Assembly: GCA_963924555.1 (NCBI GenBank)
Contig: OZ004590.1
Coordinates: forward strand, 2,953,001-3,017,000
Source: Crambe crambe
Taxonomy: Eukaryota > Porifera > Demospongiae > Poecilosclerida > Crambeidae
Length of the DNA: 64,000 bases
Direction: 5' to 3'
This document shows, piece after piece, positions 1-13,800 of the stretch. Both the position numbers and the translations under genes were made by a program. The notes beneath the pieces were generated by a model. The model was not told the DNA's origin. It did not search any database and saw nothing but the letters and a program-made list of their open reading frames with translations. Numbering within the stretch: the stretch's first letter is position 1; every line of letters begins with the position of its first letter.

Positions 1-123
1 CCTTGTTGAAATGTTCACTTATAAATCAGGAATTTGCCTGGACTGCCAGTCTCTGCCGTTTGTCCATTCTCGGGGAGATTTCTACTTGAATCTATTAAAT
101 TGTTAGTTGTTTGACCATTCTAC

Positions 124-2370
124 ATGTGCAATGTAGATTGCGTGGGTGTAAGTAACATAAACTTACACCTACCTTTATCAGCTCTTCACCTAGTCTTTGG
201 TCTAGGGTTCAGTTCCACATCCCCAGAGAGTAATAAGATACCTGTAGAGAACAATACTGGCCTCCTTTTTCCTCTGGAGTGGCGATACTTACAAAGAACA
301 ATACCGGCCTCTTTTTTCCTCCGGAGTGATGATACTTATAAAGAACAATACTGGCCTTGCAATGTAGATTGCGTGGGTGTAAGTAACATAAACTTACACC
401 TACCTTTATCAGCTCTTCACCTAGTCTTTGGTCTAGGGTTCAGTTCCACATCCCCAGAGAGTAATAAGATACCTGTAGAGAACAATACTGGCCTCCTTTT
501 TCCTCTGGAGTGGCGATACTTACAAAGAACAATACCGGCCTCTTTTTTCCTCCGGAGTGATGATACTTATAAAGAACAATACTGGCCTTGCAATGTAGAT
601 TGCGTGGGTGTAAGTAACATAAACTTACACCTACCTTTATCAGCTCCTCACCTAGTCTTTGGTCTAGGGTTCAGTTCCACATCCCCAGAGAGTAATAAGA
701 TACCTGTAGAGAACAATACTGGCCTCCCTTTTCCTCTGGAGTGGCGATATTTACAAAGAACAATACCGGCCTCTTTTTTCCTCCGGAGTGATGATACTTA
801 TAAAGAACAATACTGGCCTTGCAATGTAGATTGCGTGGGTGTAAGTAACATAAACTTACACCTACCTTTATCAGCTCCTCACCTAGTCTTTGGTCTAGGG
901 TTCAGTTCCACATCCCCAGAGAGTAATAGGAGAACAATACTGGCCTCCCTTTTCCTCTGGAGTGGCGATACTTATAAAGAACAATACTGGCCTCCCTTTT
1001 CCTCTGGAGTGGTGATACTTGAACTATACTGGTCTCCTTTTTTCCTCTGGAGTGGTGATACTTATAAAGAACAATACCGGCCTCTTTTTTCCTCTGGAGT
1101 GGCGATACTTATAAAGAACAATATCGGCCTCCTTTTTCCTCTGGAGTGGTGATACTTATAAAGAACAATATTGGCCTCCTGGAGTGGTGATACTTGAACT
1201 ATACTGGTCTCCTTTTTCCTCTGGAGTGGCCTCCCTTTTCCTCTGGAGTGATGATACTTATAAAGAACAATACTGGCCTTGCAATGTAGATTGCGTGGGT
1301 GTAAGTAACATAAACTTACACCTACCTTTATCAGCTCCTCACCTAGTCTTTGGTCTAGGGTTCAGTTCCACATCCCCAGAGAGTAATAGGATACCTGTAG
1401 AGAACAATACTGGCCTCCCTTTTCCTCTGGAGTGGCGATACTTATAAAGAACAATACCGGCCTCTTTTTTCCTCTGGAGTGATGATACTTATAAAGAACA
1501 ATACTGGCCTTGCAATGTGGATTGCGTGGGTGTAAGTAACATAAACTTACACCTACCTTTATCAGCTCCTCACCTAGTCTTTGGTCTAGGGTTCAGTTCC
1601 ACATCCCCAGAGAGTAATAGGAGAACAATACTGGCCTCCCTTTTCCTCTGGAGTGGCGATACTTATAAAGAACAATACTGGCCTCCCTTTTCCTCTGGAG
1701 TGATGATACTTATAAAGAACAATACTGGCCTCCCTTTTCCTCTGGAGTGGCGATACTTATAAAGAACAATATCGGCCTCCTTTTTCCTCTGGAGTGGTGA
1801 TACTTATAAAGAACAATACTGGCCTCCTGGAGTGGTGATACTTGAACTATACTGGTCTCCTTTTTCTTCTGGAGTGGCGATACTTATAAAGAACAATATT
1901 GGCCTCCTGGAGTGGTGATACTTATAAAGAACAATATTGGCCTCCTGGAGTGATGATACTTATAAAGAACAATACTGGCCTCCTGGAGTGGTGATACTTG
2001 AACTATACTGGTCTCCTTTTTCCTCTGGAGTGGCGATACTTATAAAGAACAATACCGGCCTCTTTTTTCCTCTGGAGTGGCCTCCCTTTTCCTCTGGAGT
2101 GGCGATACTTATAAAGAACAATATCGGCCTCCTTTTTCCTCTGGAGTGGTGATACTTATAAAGAACAATGCTGGCCTCCTGGAGTGGTGATACTTATAAA
2201 GAACAATACCGGCCTCTTTTTTCCTCTGGAGTGGCCTCCCTTTTCCTCTGGAGTGGCGATACTTATAAAGAACAATACCGGCCTCTTTTTTCCTCTGGAG
2301 TGGCCTCCCTTTTCCTCTGGAGTGGCGATACTTATAAAGAACAATATCGGCCTCCTTTTTCCTTTGGAGT
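124..2370. repeat. 231-bp tandem repeat with embedded ~46-bp sub-repeats
   Basis: The word TGCAATGTAGATTG recurs at 127, 358, 589 and 820 (exact 231-base steps), and again at 1280 and 1511 (231 apart). Between and after these, to about 2370, a shorter unit of roughly 46 bases (GATACTTATAAAGAACAATA ... CTGGAGTG) repeats with deletions. Because 231 is divisible by three, long frames stay open on both strands (up to 342 codons), but each is only repeat translation. No splice or coding signature; lies 5' of the first visible midasin exon, probably intronic or intergenic. Confidence 0.95.
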
Positions 2371-2393
2371 GGCAAATCCCTGGTCTTTCCCCC

Positions 2394-2575
2394 ACTACCC
2401 TCCTCCATAGTCTAGTCTTCCTCGAGCAGTTCTTCCCCCCACTACCCTCCTTCATAGTCTAGTCTTCCTCAAGCAGTTCTTCCCCCCACTACCCTCCTTC
2501 ATAGTCTAGTCTTCCTCAAGCAGTTTTTTCACCCACTACCCTCCTCCATAGTCGAGTCTTCCTCGAGCAGTTGTG
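2394..2575. repeat. 47-bp tandem repeat, four copies
   Basis: ACTACCCTCCTCCATAGTC begins at 2394, 2441, 2488 and 2535, a constant 47-base step, each unit ending in CTTCCTCGAGCAGTT or CTTCCTCAAGCAGTT. It abuts the 231-bp array directly. Confidence 0.95.
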
Positions 2576-2581
2576 GTTTTA

Positions 2582-4540
2582 AGATTTGGTGTTGTTCTTG
2601 CTCCTGTTGTGGATACCTCTGCACTTTTCAAGTGCACGAGGGATAGCCTACTAATCCAGTAACGGGTAAGCGGGAAACTGAGAAAGGAGAGTGGTGATGG
2701 ATCTCCTTAGACCCTTTGTAGACATGAATCATGTTGTCTATTATGATAATTATTTTCTAGTGGGCCTCTTGTAGCTAAGGATAATATTTGTTATGTTGGC
2801 ACCATCAAACAAGAGGACATTAGGATCCAAGTTCCACTCCCTCCAACTGTGAATGTGGCAACACCTTCTCAGTAGAACACGCCTTATCCTATCCCAGGGG
2901 TGGTTTCCCCATCCTCGGGCACAATGAGAAGGGATCTCACTGCCAAATTGCTCATCATCAAGTGAGCACTGAACCATATCTACCACAGAAATATTCAGGT
3001 TAAAATCCAGGATAGAGCTAGGCTGGACATCTCTGTAAATGGTTCTTGGGGTGGCAGACATGAGAGATGCTTTTGTGATGTGCGAGTATTTAACCCCCGT
3101 GGTTGTCCCATTTGTTTGCCAGGAGGGACGATCTTTTGCAATTTGATCAAATTGGTCTGCTCTCCTCCATTTCTCTCAAGTATCGCTGTTCTTCCAATCT
3201 AGGCACTCACAAAAATTTTTTTCATCTTCTACATGAACAAATGTTCTCCACTTAGTGTCTGAAGCTAATCGTTTGTAGAATGCCGTAGTACTGCTTGCCA
3301 TGCCTCCAGTTGCAGAGAAGATCAGTGGTGTGAAGGATGCATGCTCGATATCTTGTATTCTTTTCTCATATACATTTGTTTCTCTCTTTCATGTTTTCGG
3401 TAAACATTTGTAAGTGAGCTGTTGCTGTTAGATGGAGCACATGATTACACAAACACACTCACAAATTGTTTACACACAAAAAAAGTCGGGAGATCAGGCA
3501 ACCTTAGGGTTACACTTCCTGCAAATGTCCTTCAGGATGCATACTTACTTTTCAGTTAAAGTGTCCTTCCTCACATTATGAGACCAAGGATAGCCATGAA
3601 CTTTTTGACTGAGTGTCTCATATAGCGATGTCAGCTCGCCAGATACTGCTGAATAGGTATCATCTACACCACAGTTGACAACTGAATCAACTAAGTCCCT
3701 TGCTGTATCCTATGGGCCAACAATGTCCTGGCTGAACTGCTGCCTCAAGGTCTAGACCAGTCAAGTACCCCTTTGCTTTGACTACATATGTCCATTTGTA
3801 GTAGGGTACTATCGGGGTCAGGGCGAGTAATTGCTTCTCCTTTCCGGTTAGCAAGGTTATTACTGAAGATATCGAGTCTTCCAGTTTTTTTTGTTTTTTA
3901 TTTTTTTCCTATTGGACGTTTCCCGTTGATAATTGCTGCAGCTTTTTTATTTCACGTTTCATTTCGTTCATTTCACGAGCAATGGAAACTGAGTTCGGTT
4001 GTACTGAAGAGACACTAAGGTCGTCAACATGAGACGGTAGTACAATTACATGATTAAAAACTGACTAGATCACTTGAGCCACATAATGCCTGTACATACT
4101 GCTTAGCAGAGTCTCATCTCTGTCTTCAATCAAGGCTTGCCGCTACAGAAGAACGCTAAGAGTAACGAACTCTACTTGCACGTGTTCTTAGATTGTATGG
4201 TAAAAGTCGTCAACATGGAGACTGTAGTACAATTTCTGACCTGATGTGCAGTCCAAAACGAAGTAGAGTTAGACGCTCTAAGTTAATGGCATGAAGAAGG
4301 ATGAAGTTGCCTTAGAGATCTGTGATGGCAGCAAAGCGCTGAGGTACTTGGTGAAGAAATGCGCTTTGATTATTTAGATTATTTACATTACATTATGTAT
4401 GTAATATTTAAAAAAAAAAATTAATTTTTTTTTTGTTTTTGGGGGGGGGGGGGGGATTCCTGGTTACCCACCCCCTCTATTATATATATATTTATTTAGC
4501 TTTTACTATAACTTGGTATGTATAATTATTTTTATTTCAG
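2582..4540. other. No recognisable gene; degenerate sequence, poly-G run
   Basis: No midasin exon found here. A 103-codon minus-strand frame (2750-3061) has protein-like composition (rich in W, R, D) but no family I recognise and no partner exons. GTCGTCAACATG occurs at about 4021 and 4207, followed both times by GTAGTACAATT, a short direct repeat. A run of A, then T, then 15 G (4411-4455) lies 85 bases before the first midasin exon. Confidence 0.6.
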
Positions 4541-4807
4541 GATGACTCACCATTTGCCTTATTTGAATGGGTGGATGGTGTTGTTGTTGTGGCAATGAAG
4601 GAAGGAGGATGCCTGCTAGTGGACGAGATCTCACTAGCTGATGATGCTGTGTTGGAGCGTTTGAATTCCATACTGGAACCGGAACGGAAACTAGTGGTCA
4701 GTGAGCGGAGTAGGAATCACGAAAATGAAGTATTCCAGATCTCAGCGAGTCAGGGGTTCCAATTTCTCGCTACCATGAACCCTGGAGGTGATTATGGAAA
4801 GAAAGAG
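4541..4807 (+). CDS. MDN1: Midasin exon 1 of window: AAA4 Walker B and sensor 1
   Basis: Acceptor TTTATTTCAG ends at 4540 and donor GTGTGG starts at 4808; 89 whole codons, phase 0 at both ends. It encodes FEWVDG, the Walker B segment CLLVDEISLADD, ERLNSILEPE, and the sensor segment FLATMNPGGDYGKKE. All are strongly conserved in midasin. Any upstream exon must lie before 4541; I could not identify one in 2582-4540. Confidence 0.93.
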
Positions 4808-7800
4808 GTGTGGTTAAAGTAACTAGTCCATTTGCATTCTCTGGTACTGTTATAGAACCTTTTAAAGTACTCTTGACTCTTTTTTTGTTTTGTTGTGTGT
4901 TTTAGCTCTCACCAGCTCTTCGTAATCGCTTTGTGGAGATTTGGTGTCCCTCTTCTTCCAGCCGTGATAGCTGTGGAAGAATTATTCGACATAATCTTGG
5001 GCACGTATTCACCATGACAGGTGAGTACTTGATCTTTACCCGATTAAAACCAGACCACTCTTACTTTTATTAAAGCAACTCTGCCATCTTCCAACAGCAA
5101 CTAGCCTATGTACCTGTTTATATTGAATTGAGCCTTGTAAATCTTAACAGTTTGGATGTGAATGAATGTGAAATTGGTAATGGAGGCTGTCAAGATGAAT
5201 GCATTGATATTGATGGCTGGATATGAAGTAGTTAGATTTAAAAAAAAGAAAAAAGAAAAAAGAAAGTATGTCCAGTGTCCAATTAACATTGTTGTTTTAG
5301 GTAGCAGGGCATATCTCCTAAACTATAAGCCAGAGACACAATCTGCACTGTACATGTGTCTACTAATATGTATCTTGATCATGATAAAGATGATAAAGAT
5401 ATTTACCCAGGACTGTGGCAAATGCTTTTCATTTCTTGTATAGATGTGAAGTGGGATGAAATAATGCTTGATGTTCTGGAATGGTTGAAACACATTCCAA
5501 GGTTTGAGACACATAACTTAACGTGTACCTCTCTCCTTGATGTCCGTTTTTTTCCCCCCAGCATGACCATCAGCGTTCGAGACATTCTCACTTGGATTCG
5601 CTTTATGAATATCACTGCTTCATCATCCCTGAGTCCAGCGCAGTCTTTCTGTCATGGAGCTCACCTGGTTTTTCTCGATGCTTTAGGTTGTGGAGTTACT
5701 TTTGGTGGATCTGAATTGAAAGCAGCTGTCAGCAGTCAGATAGAGAGCATTCTGAACAGTTATGGCATTGAATGTGGGAGAAGTGAACAGGCTGTTGGAA
5801 TGTTCCAGTCAGACAATGATAAATGTGGGATTCTGCCATTTACAATTTCTAGAGGCAAGTTTGTGTGCTAAGGTAGTTTTATTGGGTGGGCATTTCCCAT
5901 TATAGTGGTGAGGTTAATTAGAGACACTGCAGATGCACTGAAGCTGAGTTCATTAGTATATCATAATACAAGTAATAATGCAGAATTAATTAATATACCA
6001 AAACTGACCTGAAAGAGTGCAGTGCATTAGTACAGTGCATAGCTTAGAATGTTTCTGAAGGTGATTGTCTAGTTGAGCAAACAGATTTCTCTTAATAAAG
6101 TAGATTAGTAATGACAGATTTCTCCTGAGCACCTCTCCCTCCTAGATAATGGAGGTTTTTCTGTGTAAAGTGAAGTATGTGAAACACCTCCTTGACTTTC
6201 CAGGTTCTAGTGATTGTGATGTGAATGGTGTGTATTCACTGGAAGCTCCGGGCCCTAAGAAGAATGCCTTGTGTCTGTTGCGAGCCATGCAACTAGGTAG
6301 ACCTCTGCTCCTGGAAGGTCCCCCTGGGGTGGGAAAGACAAGTCTCGTGATTGCGCTGGCTGAGTTGAGTGGACACAGGGCTGTGCGTATAAACCTCTCT
6401 GAACAGACGGTGAGCAAATTAATTTATCAACCCATTACTACATAATATGGTCATCCTTTACCGTATGACCCTTTGCTAGCTAGTAATATGGAAAAGGAAA
6501 TCCAGGGATATCTATAGTGTCTTCTAAAACTCTCGCCATACTATGATTGACCCTTTACCAAACATAGCCTATTTTATCTTATCTCCATAATTATATGGTA
6601 GGATGTGAGTGATCTCTTTGGTTGTGATTTGCCAGTGGAAGGGAAGGCTGGTTCTTACTTTGAGTGGAGGGACGGTCCATTCCTGAAGGCCTTGAGAAAT
6701 GGCGACTGGATTATTTTAGATGAAGTGAGTGTGAAGATTCTCATTAGTGATGTGTGAGACCTTTGTTATGTGTTCTAATCATCTTTTGTGTTATGAGATC
6801 TTATGTCATGTTATATGTGAGATCTTCATTTTATGTGTGAGATATTTGTGTGAGATCTTTGTGTGATACCTTTGTTATGTGTGAGATCTTTATTTATGTG
6901 TGAGATCTTTGTAGATATTTGTGTGAGATCTTTGTGATGTTAGTTAGTGCAAGATCTTCTTTATGTGCGAGTATTTATGCATATAAATGTCGTTTTAGAT
7001 GAACCTGGCATCTCAGTCCGTGTTAGAAGGTTTGAATGCGTGTTTGGATCACAGAGGAGAGGTAATTTAAACTCTGGTTGATGTATATTCATGGAGATAA
7101 AGGCTGACGCACCACCATAGCATAGCGTTGACAAGTTATAAAGCAAGATATCTAGTACCTGGTTGGCCAAAATTTTCCATGATGGTTAGCTGTTATCTTC
7201 AGGGTCATCTTAAGGCTACTCTGCCTTCAGTTCTTCCTCCTATGTATTTTACAAATGGAGTCAGTTTAATCAAAGTGGCTGGTTTCTCTCTCAGACTGTA
7301 CCGACTAGGTGCCATCTTGAATTGAGCATCAAATTTGAGCTCCATGGCTACTAGAAATTATAAGCTAAATTTACCAATGTAAGAATCACTTTTGATCCTT
7401 ACATTGGAATGTCACATTTTTCATGAAACTGTAAAATTAAGTCTCCTTCTGTCATAAAGGTGTATGTTCCTGAGTTAGGGATGACTTTCAAAGTCCCCGT
7501 GGAGACAAAGATATTTGCATGCCAGAATCCACTGCAGCAAGGAGGTGGTCGCAAGGGACTACCAAAGTCCTTCATCAACAGATTCACACAAGTCAGTATT
7601 AACTAAGAAGAATCAATTGTGTAAGGTAAAGCCAATGGCAGGGTAATTCCCAATTATTCAAATCCGAAACTCGAGATTTCCGGTCTCAATGCTACTATGA
7701 CAGTAGTAAGAATGTGTCTTTCAAAATAAAGCACATGAGCTTGAGGAGGTTTGGAAATATTTGAACCAGTTGGAATTACCCTGCCATTTGGCTTTTTACC

Positions 7801-10800
7801 TTAATCCTTAAGTTAATCATGTGCTGTGTTTGTTTTGGTGGGGTAAGCTTTTACTAGTGCTGTTATTTATTTAGTGATGTTTTTACTTGCACCAGGTTCA
7901 CATGGAGCCTCTCTCTTCTTATGACCTCCTAGTGATCGTATCGTCAGTACATCCAGCAATTGGGACACGTCTTTTGGAAAAGATGATAGAGTTCACGTCC
8001 AAGGTACGTATGTACACTAACTAATGGTGGCTACATTTTATCACCTGCAATGATCAAGATCAAGTCTCAAATATTTATGATAAAATATTTCTTCTCTCCC
8101 CGTCCTCCCTCTCTTCCCTCTCTCTCCCCTCTCTCTCCCCTCTTCCCTCTCTCCCCTCTCTCTCCCCTCTTCCCTCTCTCCCCTCTCTCTCCCCTCTTCC
8201 CTCTCTCTCCCCTCTTCCCTCTCTCCCCTCTCTCTCCCCTCTCTCCCCTCTCTCTCCCCTCTTCCCTCTCTCCCCTCTCTCTCCCCTCTCTCCCCTCCTC
8301 CCTCTCTCCCCTCCTCCCTCTCTCCCCTTCTCCCTCTCTTCCCTCTCTCCCCTCCTCCCTCTCTCCCCTCCTCCCTCTCTCCCCTCTCTCTCCCCTCTTC
8401 CCTCTCTCTCCCCTCTCTCTCCCCTCTTCCCTCTCTCTCCCCTCTTCCCTCTCTCCCCTCTCTCTCCCCTCTTCCCTCTCTCTCCCCTCTTCCCTCTCTC
8501 CCCTCCTCCCTCTCTCCCCTCTCCCCTCTTCCCTCTCTCCCCTCTCTCTCCCCTCTTCCCTCTCTCCCCTCTCTCTCTCCTCTTCCCTCTCTCCCCTCTT
8601 CCCTCTCTCCCCTCTTCCCTCTCTCCTCTCCTCCCTCTCTCCCCTTGAAGATTTCTTCATTATTCAAGGCTTCTTTGTGGGAGTTCAACTTGAGGGACTT
8701 GTTTAGGTGGTGTCAGCTGATGACCAGCCATCAGGTACATACATAAACATCTTTGCTCTCTCCCTAAGAGAGATAATGGAACCAAACACCACTAAGAACC
8801 ACTAATGCTTATTCAGTACGCTTGAAACTGAGTCCCAACTGTACATTTGAAACTGAGACCACTGATATTCAGTCTCAAATTATCTATTCAGAACTGAGAC
8901 CACCTTAATTGGCGGTCTATTTGCATCCACCTTGCCCCTTGATCATTCACTATAACTGCTATAACTTTCTCAATTCTTAACCAAATTTCTAGTTCAATGC
9001 ATCAACAGAGAGTCTCTGCTGGTGTTAAGAATTGAGAAAGTTATTAATAGCAGTTATAGTGAATGATCAAGGGGCAAGGTGGATGCAAATACACTACACC
9101 GTACTGTATATCACGAGACCTTTCTTTAAAGACCGCTTGCCAAACCCATTAAGAGACCTCCTCCAAAATTTGACCTCGTTTCAAAACGAAACTCCTGCCA
9201 TGGCTTGTCCCTGTCCCGGGATGTGCATGTGGAGGGAGAAGGAGTGGGTATCACTATCAAGTACAAATATGATCAGAAGCTATTCAGAAGATACACCAGA
9301 AATGCGAATGAAAGGAAGATCACAGAGTGTTTGTTTGCTGATGATGGGGCCCTCCTTGCACCGACAAGATCAGCTGCAAAATGTGCAACACTGGTATACC
9401 AGCAAACCAGTATTGACTTTGGACTGACAGTGAGCATCCCCAAGACGAAGCACATGGTGACAGGGAAGAGAGTGATCGAGAAGTGATTGCTATTGAAGGT
9501 GGGGGACATAGAAGCAGTGGATGAGTGGATGTTGATGTAGACAAAAGAGTGGCTCAGGGATCAAAGGCTTTTGGTGCACTGAGGAAAGCTGTCTTTCTGG
9601 ACGGGAACCTGAGTTTGTCCACTAAGAGGAGGCTGTACAATGCTTGCGTCTTGTCAGTGCTGCTGCATGAAGCAGAATGCTGGACCCCTCTCAGAAAGCA
9701 CCTTTCATCACCGACCAGTCTCGGAGCTTTATGTGCATCCATAGCAGATTTGTATTGTTTTTCATATTTTAATTGCTCATTAATGGAATCTATAGTTAAT
9801 TTCAAGATGACAACTGGTTTAATAAGTCCAAATGACACCCCATAGGAAGTGAACGTTTTTAGTTCCTTTAGCCATGGTACAGGCCTATCCATGTTTTTCA
9901 GTTGCTTCAATTTGGCAACTGCTAGTGAGGACGACAACAAATGCATGTTGGCTTTTAACTGCTTCTCAACAGCCTTGTCTGACTGACTGGTTAAATCTTT
10001 CAGTTCTATGTTTGTGCCCAGTCACTGCTCCCCATCATCATCATCTATCAGTGAAGATTGCAAAAAAGGAGAGACTTTATCTTCGGCATCTGGAAGTTTC
10101 TTGGTTGAGAATTTCATGAATTATAAGTCAGGTCGATTTGTCCTCAGATATTGACTGACAGCCGTAACAAAGCAATCTCCACGTTCCTCTTCCTGGGAGT
10201 GACTCCCTGTAAGAGATGAATTGTTAGATGCCACACATTTGAGGTTATACCCCTCATCTGTGTATTCAATTTCTGGTTTATTGGCTTGATTCATGTAAAA
10301 ATAGGCAGTGCCTAATTCATCTCCTTTCAAGCGTAATAGTTCTCGGTCTGGAATGACTTATTAGGCGTATATACATGGTGGTAGAACTCGATGGAAGGGG
10401 CTAGTGGTGTCTCTGCACCCCTTACCACGTGAAAATTTGAATACGTGTACAGATAGTGTGATGTCCCCTTCCCGCACAGCAAGTAAGTATTCGAATTCCC
10501 CTGGTGACGTGTCCATCAGCTCAGGAACATGATCAATATCAATAGTATCATAGAATGGGAATTTCATACTAATTTTTAACGGTACAGTTCCAAAATAAAA
10601 TAGGACTGCCTCGACCTCGTCGGCCTTATGTTTCTTCTATATTGAGAATAATTATAATTAAGATATGAAAATCCAGATGATTGTCAACCTTGGAATACGA
10701 GTGAGTGAGTGGGTGTGCATGCATAACCCTTCATTTCTAAACACAAATGCACTTCCTGCCTTATTAGCCGCCATGTTTTCTCTCCTATGTTTCCTTGGAC

Positions 10801-13800
10801 CTTGTAAATCATACAATTGATTACAATAATGCAAAATGGGCCCATTGATGAATGTGCATGCGCAATGTTAGTTGTGGTGTGTAGCTTGCTACGGTTGAAC
10901 ACTTACAGATCATGAAACTGACTACAGACGAGGGAACATTCCCAGAGCAGGCAACAGCAGGAGGGAGACTGGCAGCTATTACACAATGAAATATTTCAAT
11001 TCAAGCAATTTAAATCTCAAATTTGAACCATTACATAAATGAGTAGACTAGTTGGCTATTTATTAACTCATTGCATGCATGCAAAAGTGTTCCTACCAGT
11101 ATAAAACAGAAGAAGGCCAGCCAACAGCTCCAACTGTCTGCAGAATGAAAAATTTGATAGAGAAATAGGTTACAGCCATTGCAATTTACAGCCATTCATC
11201 AAGACAACAAAAAGAGTCACAGCCATGTTTACTTACCAGTTAACAGGAAGAAGGCCAACAGCAGACAAAACAGAGCGGGAGGGAGACTGACAGGAACAAG
11301 CAGACGAGGGAACAGTCCCACAGCAGGCAGCAGGCAAACAGGAGCGGGAGAAAGACTGAGAGCTATTACACAAAAGCATTTCGTGAAATGAAAAAAGATG
11401 TGTGAAGGTCCCAAGTTAAAATCAAACGACTCACAACTTATGAAAAAAAAATTTTTTTATTGAAAGTGAAAGAAGTAGCACTAAATATGATACCATGACA
11501 AAAAGTTCATTCCAAGTTACTTAAAAAACCACAAAACACCCAAAACAAAATGAGGAATTACTACTGTTTTATTATCATTGTTCAATGCTGACGTTTACCC
11601 CTTTTTCAGGACAGATTGGTGCTCTTTAGCTGCCTTTGAATTAACTGTACCTGGTTCCATGTCTGCTGCATTTCCAGACTCACGAAGCCGGTTACCTATT
11701 TGACGATACCACTTTGCCTGTTCCTTATATTCCACACACAAATCACAATAGTCAAGTTTTTGTGGGGAGATAGCATGTTTTTCTCTATTTTCCTTCAGCC
11801 ACGTTGAAGCAGCAGCACTTGAACAGGTTCCTCTACCCAGTTTTACTTGAACACTATTAAATGTAGCAACTACAGATCGTTGGCACATTTCAGCAAAATT
11901 TCTTGTTGTGCATCAAAGCGTGTAAACGCAGAGTCAAAATAAAACTGAGGTCCATAGCTTCCAGCCTGACGGCCATTAGGCTGTGAATGTAAGTCAACAA
12001 ACAGCAAAAATTCTCTCTTAACCGCTTCTTTGGAATTGTTAGACTTCCTTCCACATAAGCCATGGTTACCAGCTGGATTTTCAATCCGTATGGATGCATC
12101 GTCATCAACCACTTAGTAAAAGCTAGAGACACATTAACCGGCATTATAATCTTCGACTCCAGTTTCTTAGTAGTTACTTCTCTTTTAGTCATAGGTATAG
12201 TAGGAACCTGGTTTATTTCAGCTTGGATACGTCGAAGCCTAGATATCCTTTTTCCAACACAGGTAATAACAGATGCATTCCTAAACGTAATTACCTCGTA
12301 CATCAAACATATTAGCAAGTAGCCATGCATTCTGTGCTGTGATATTTCTATAGGAATCACTTTTCTTCGGTGGATTTAATTTCCTTTTTTTAAGTGCACT
12401 TCCAGTGTGCTTCATGCCTTTAAAATAATCAGCTGATTTACTAAGGCTTACATGGCAAATCCTACAGGAAGGTGTGCACTGGGGTCTGCTGCTTTTTCTT
12501 CCATAGATGGGGCCACAACACTGCCCGTCAGCAGTGGTCTCCTCCTCTTCCCTAGCAAGTAATTGTCCTTGATGACCTGCTGCCTCTGACAGGACTTACT
12601 GCTGCTAGCAGTAGAAAACGACTCTGGGCTTATAAACCTGTTGTTATTCCCAGGATCTGAAGCTGAAATCACGAAAGAACTGTGAGAATAAGCTACAAAA
12701 ATAGAAACAGCTGGAACAGAAATACTCCTTCCATTTATTCCATGTGACCAAGATTAAATAATTTGCTTAAATAAAGCGCGAATTTTAAAACGCAAATTTT
12801 CGCGTTTTTTTTAAATTTACACGAGTCGTTTGATTTTAACTTGAATTGTGAATTTGTCGATCAACTTTTTTTTTTGGTGCATTTTAATCCACTTTTAATC
12901 TCTCTCCTTTATGTCACATTACAAATTCTTCATCTTATTTTGTAAAGTATGATAACAGTATGATAGGGAGTCCACTGTTTTCTGTTGGAGATACCCAAAT
13001 GCATTGAGCAGTGGTCATCCCTACATGTGAAGGTCCCTAATAATTCTTCACTCAATAAGATAATATTAAAGGTTAAATATTTTGAACTTTTCTTTAGGCA
13101 TCTTTTCCAAAAATAATGTATAGGCCATACCCTCTTCCTCTGTCGTGATGTCCTTGCTTTACTCCCATCATCTTTACCATCTATGTCATCTTTATGGATC
13201 TCCCTAGATGATGAAAGTATATAAGAGTCTTTTCTGCAACTTTGGTTGTAAAAGTATCACTGCTTGGAATTGATGGTGACGAATATACATAAAATGCATT
13301 GCCTTTGCGGATTTGAAATTTCTCTATATAATAGTCGTAAGGTGAGCAGTGGTTTAGTGTGGGGGAAGTTTCAAGAACAGAATGGAATTTCCTGTCTTTA
13401 CGGGATTGGTAACTCTGTCCTGATACTAGTACAAAGTACAATGCTCTTCCATCAGCTGTTCCAGTTGAATTGTCAAAAATTAGAAAGTCAATAGAAACAT
13501 GGCCCTTTCTTAGTTTTATCATGTAACATTCACCATCTTGTGTTACAAAATCGTCTACTTCTGTTCTCTGTTTTAGGAACTGTGTACAACGAATCACGTA
13601 GGAATTTTTCTACCTTTAACAGTGTGAGGTTTATTTCCTAGGCATTTTATCCTTATCAAGCCACGATGGCAACATCGATCAAATAAAAATTCTTTTGCAG
13701 CCCCACATCAACTTGTGCAAGTATCAAGTACATCCACTGGCAATCACAATCATACACAAACGAATATATACTTGATCCCTTTCGAACACTAGACCAACAT

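Noticed and set aside
124..1152. 342-codon + strand frame
   Set aside because: Pure translation of the 231-bp repeat; opposite-strand frames are open too.
2750..3061. 103-codon minus-strand frame
   Set aside because: Protein-like composition but no family, no splice partners and no repeat elsewhere in the window; left as unrecognised.
8041..8706. Frames of 197-218 codons on both strands (Arg-Glu-Gly or Ser-Pro-Leu)
   Set aside because: Low-complexity translation of a CT microsatellite; the real coding in this stretch is midasin exon 10 in a different frame.
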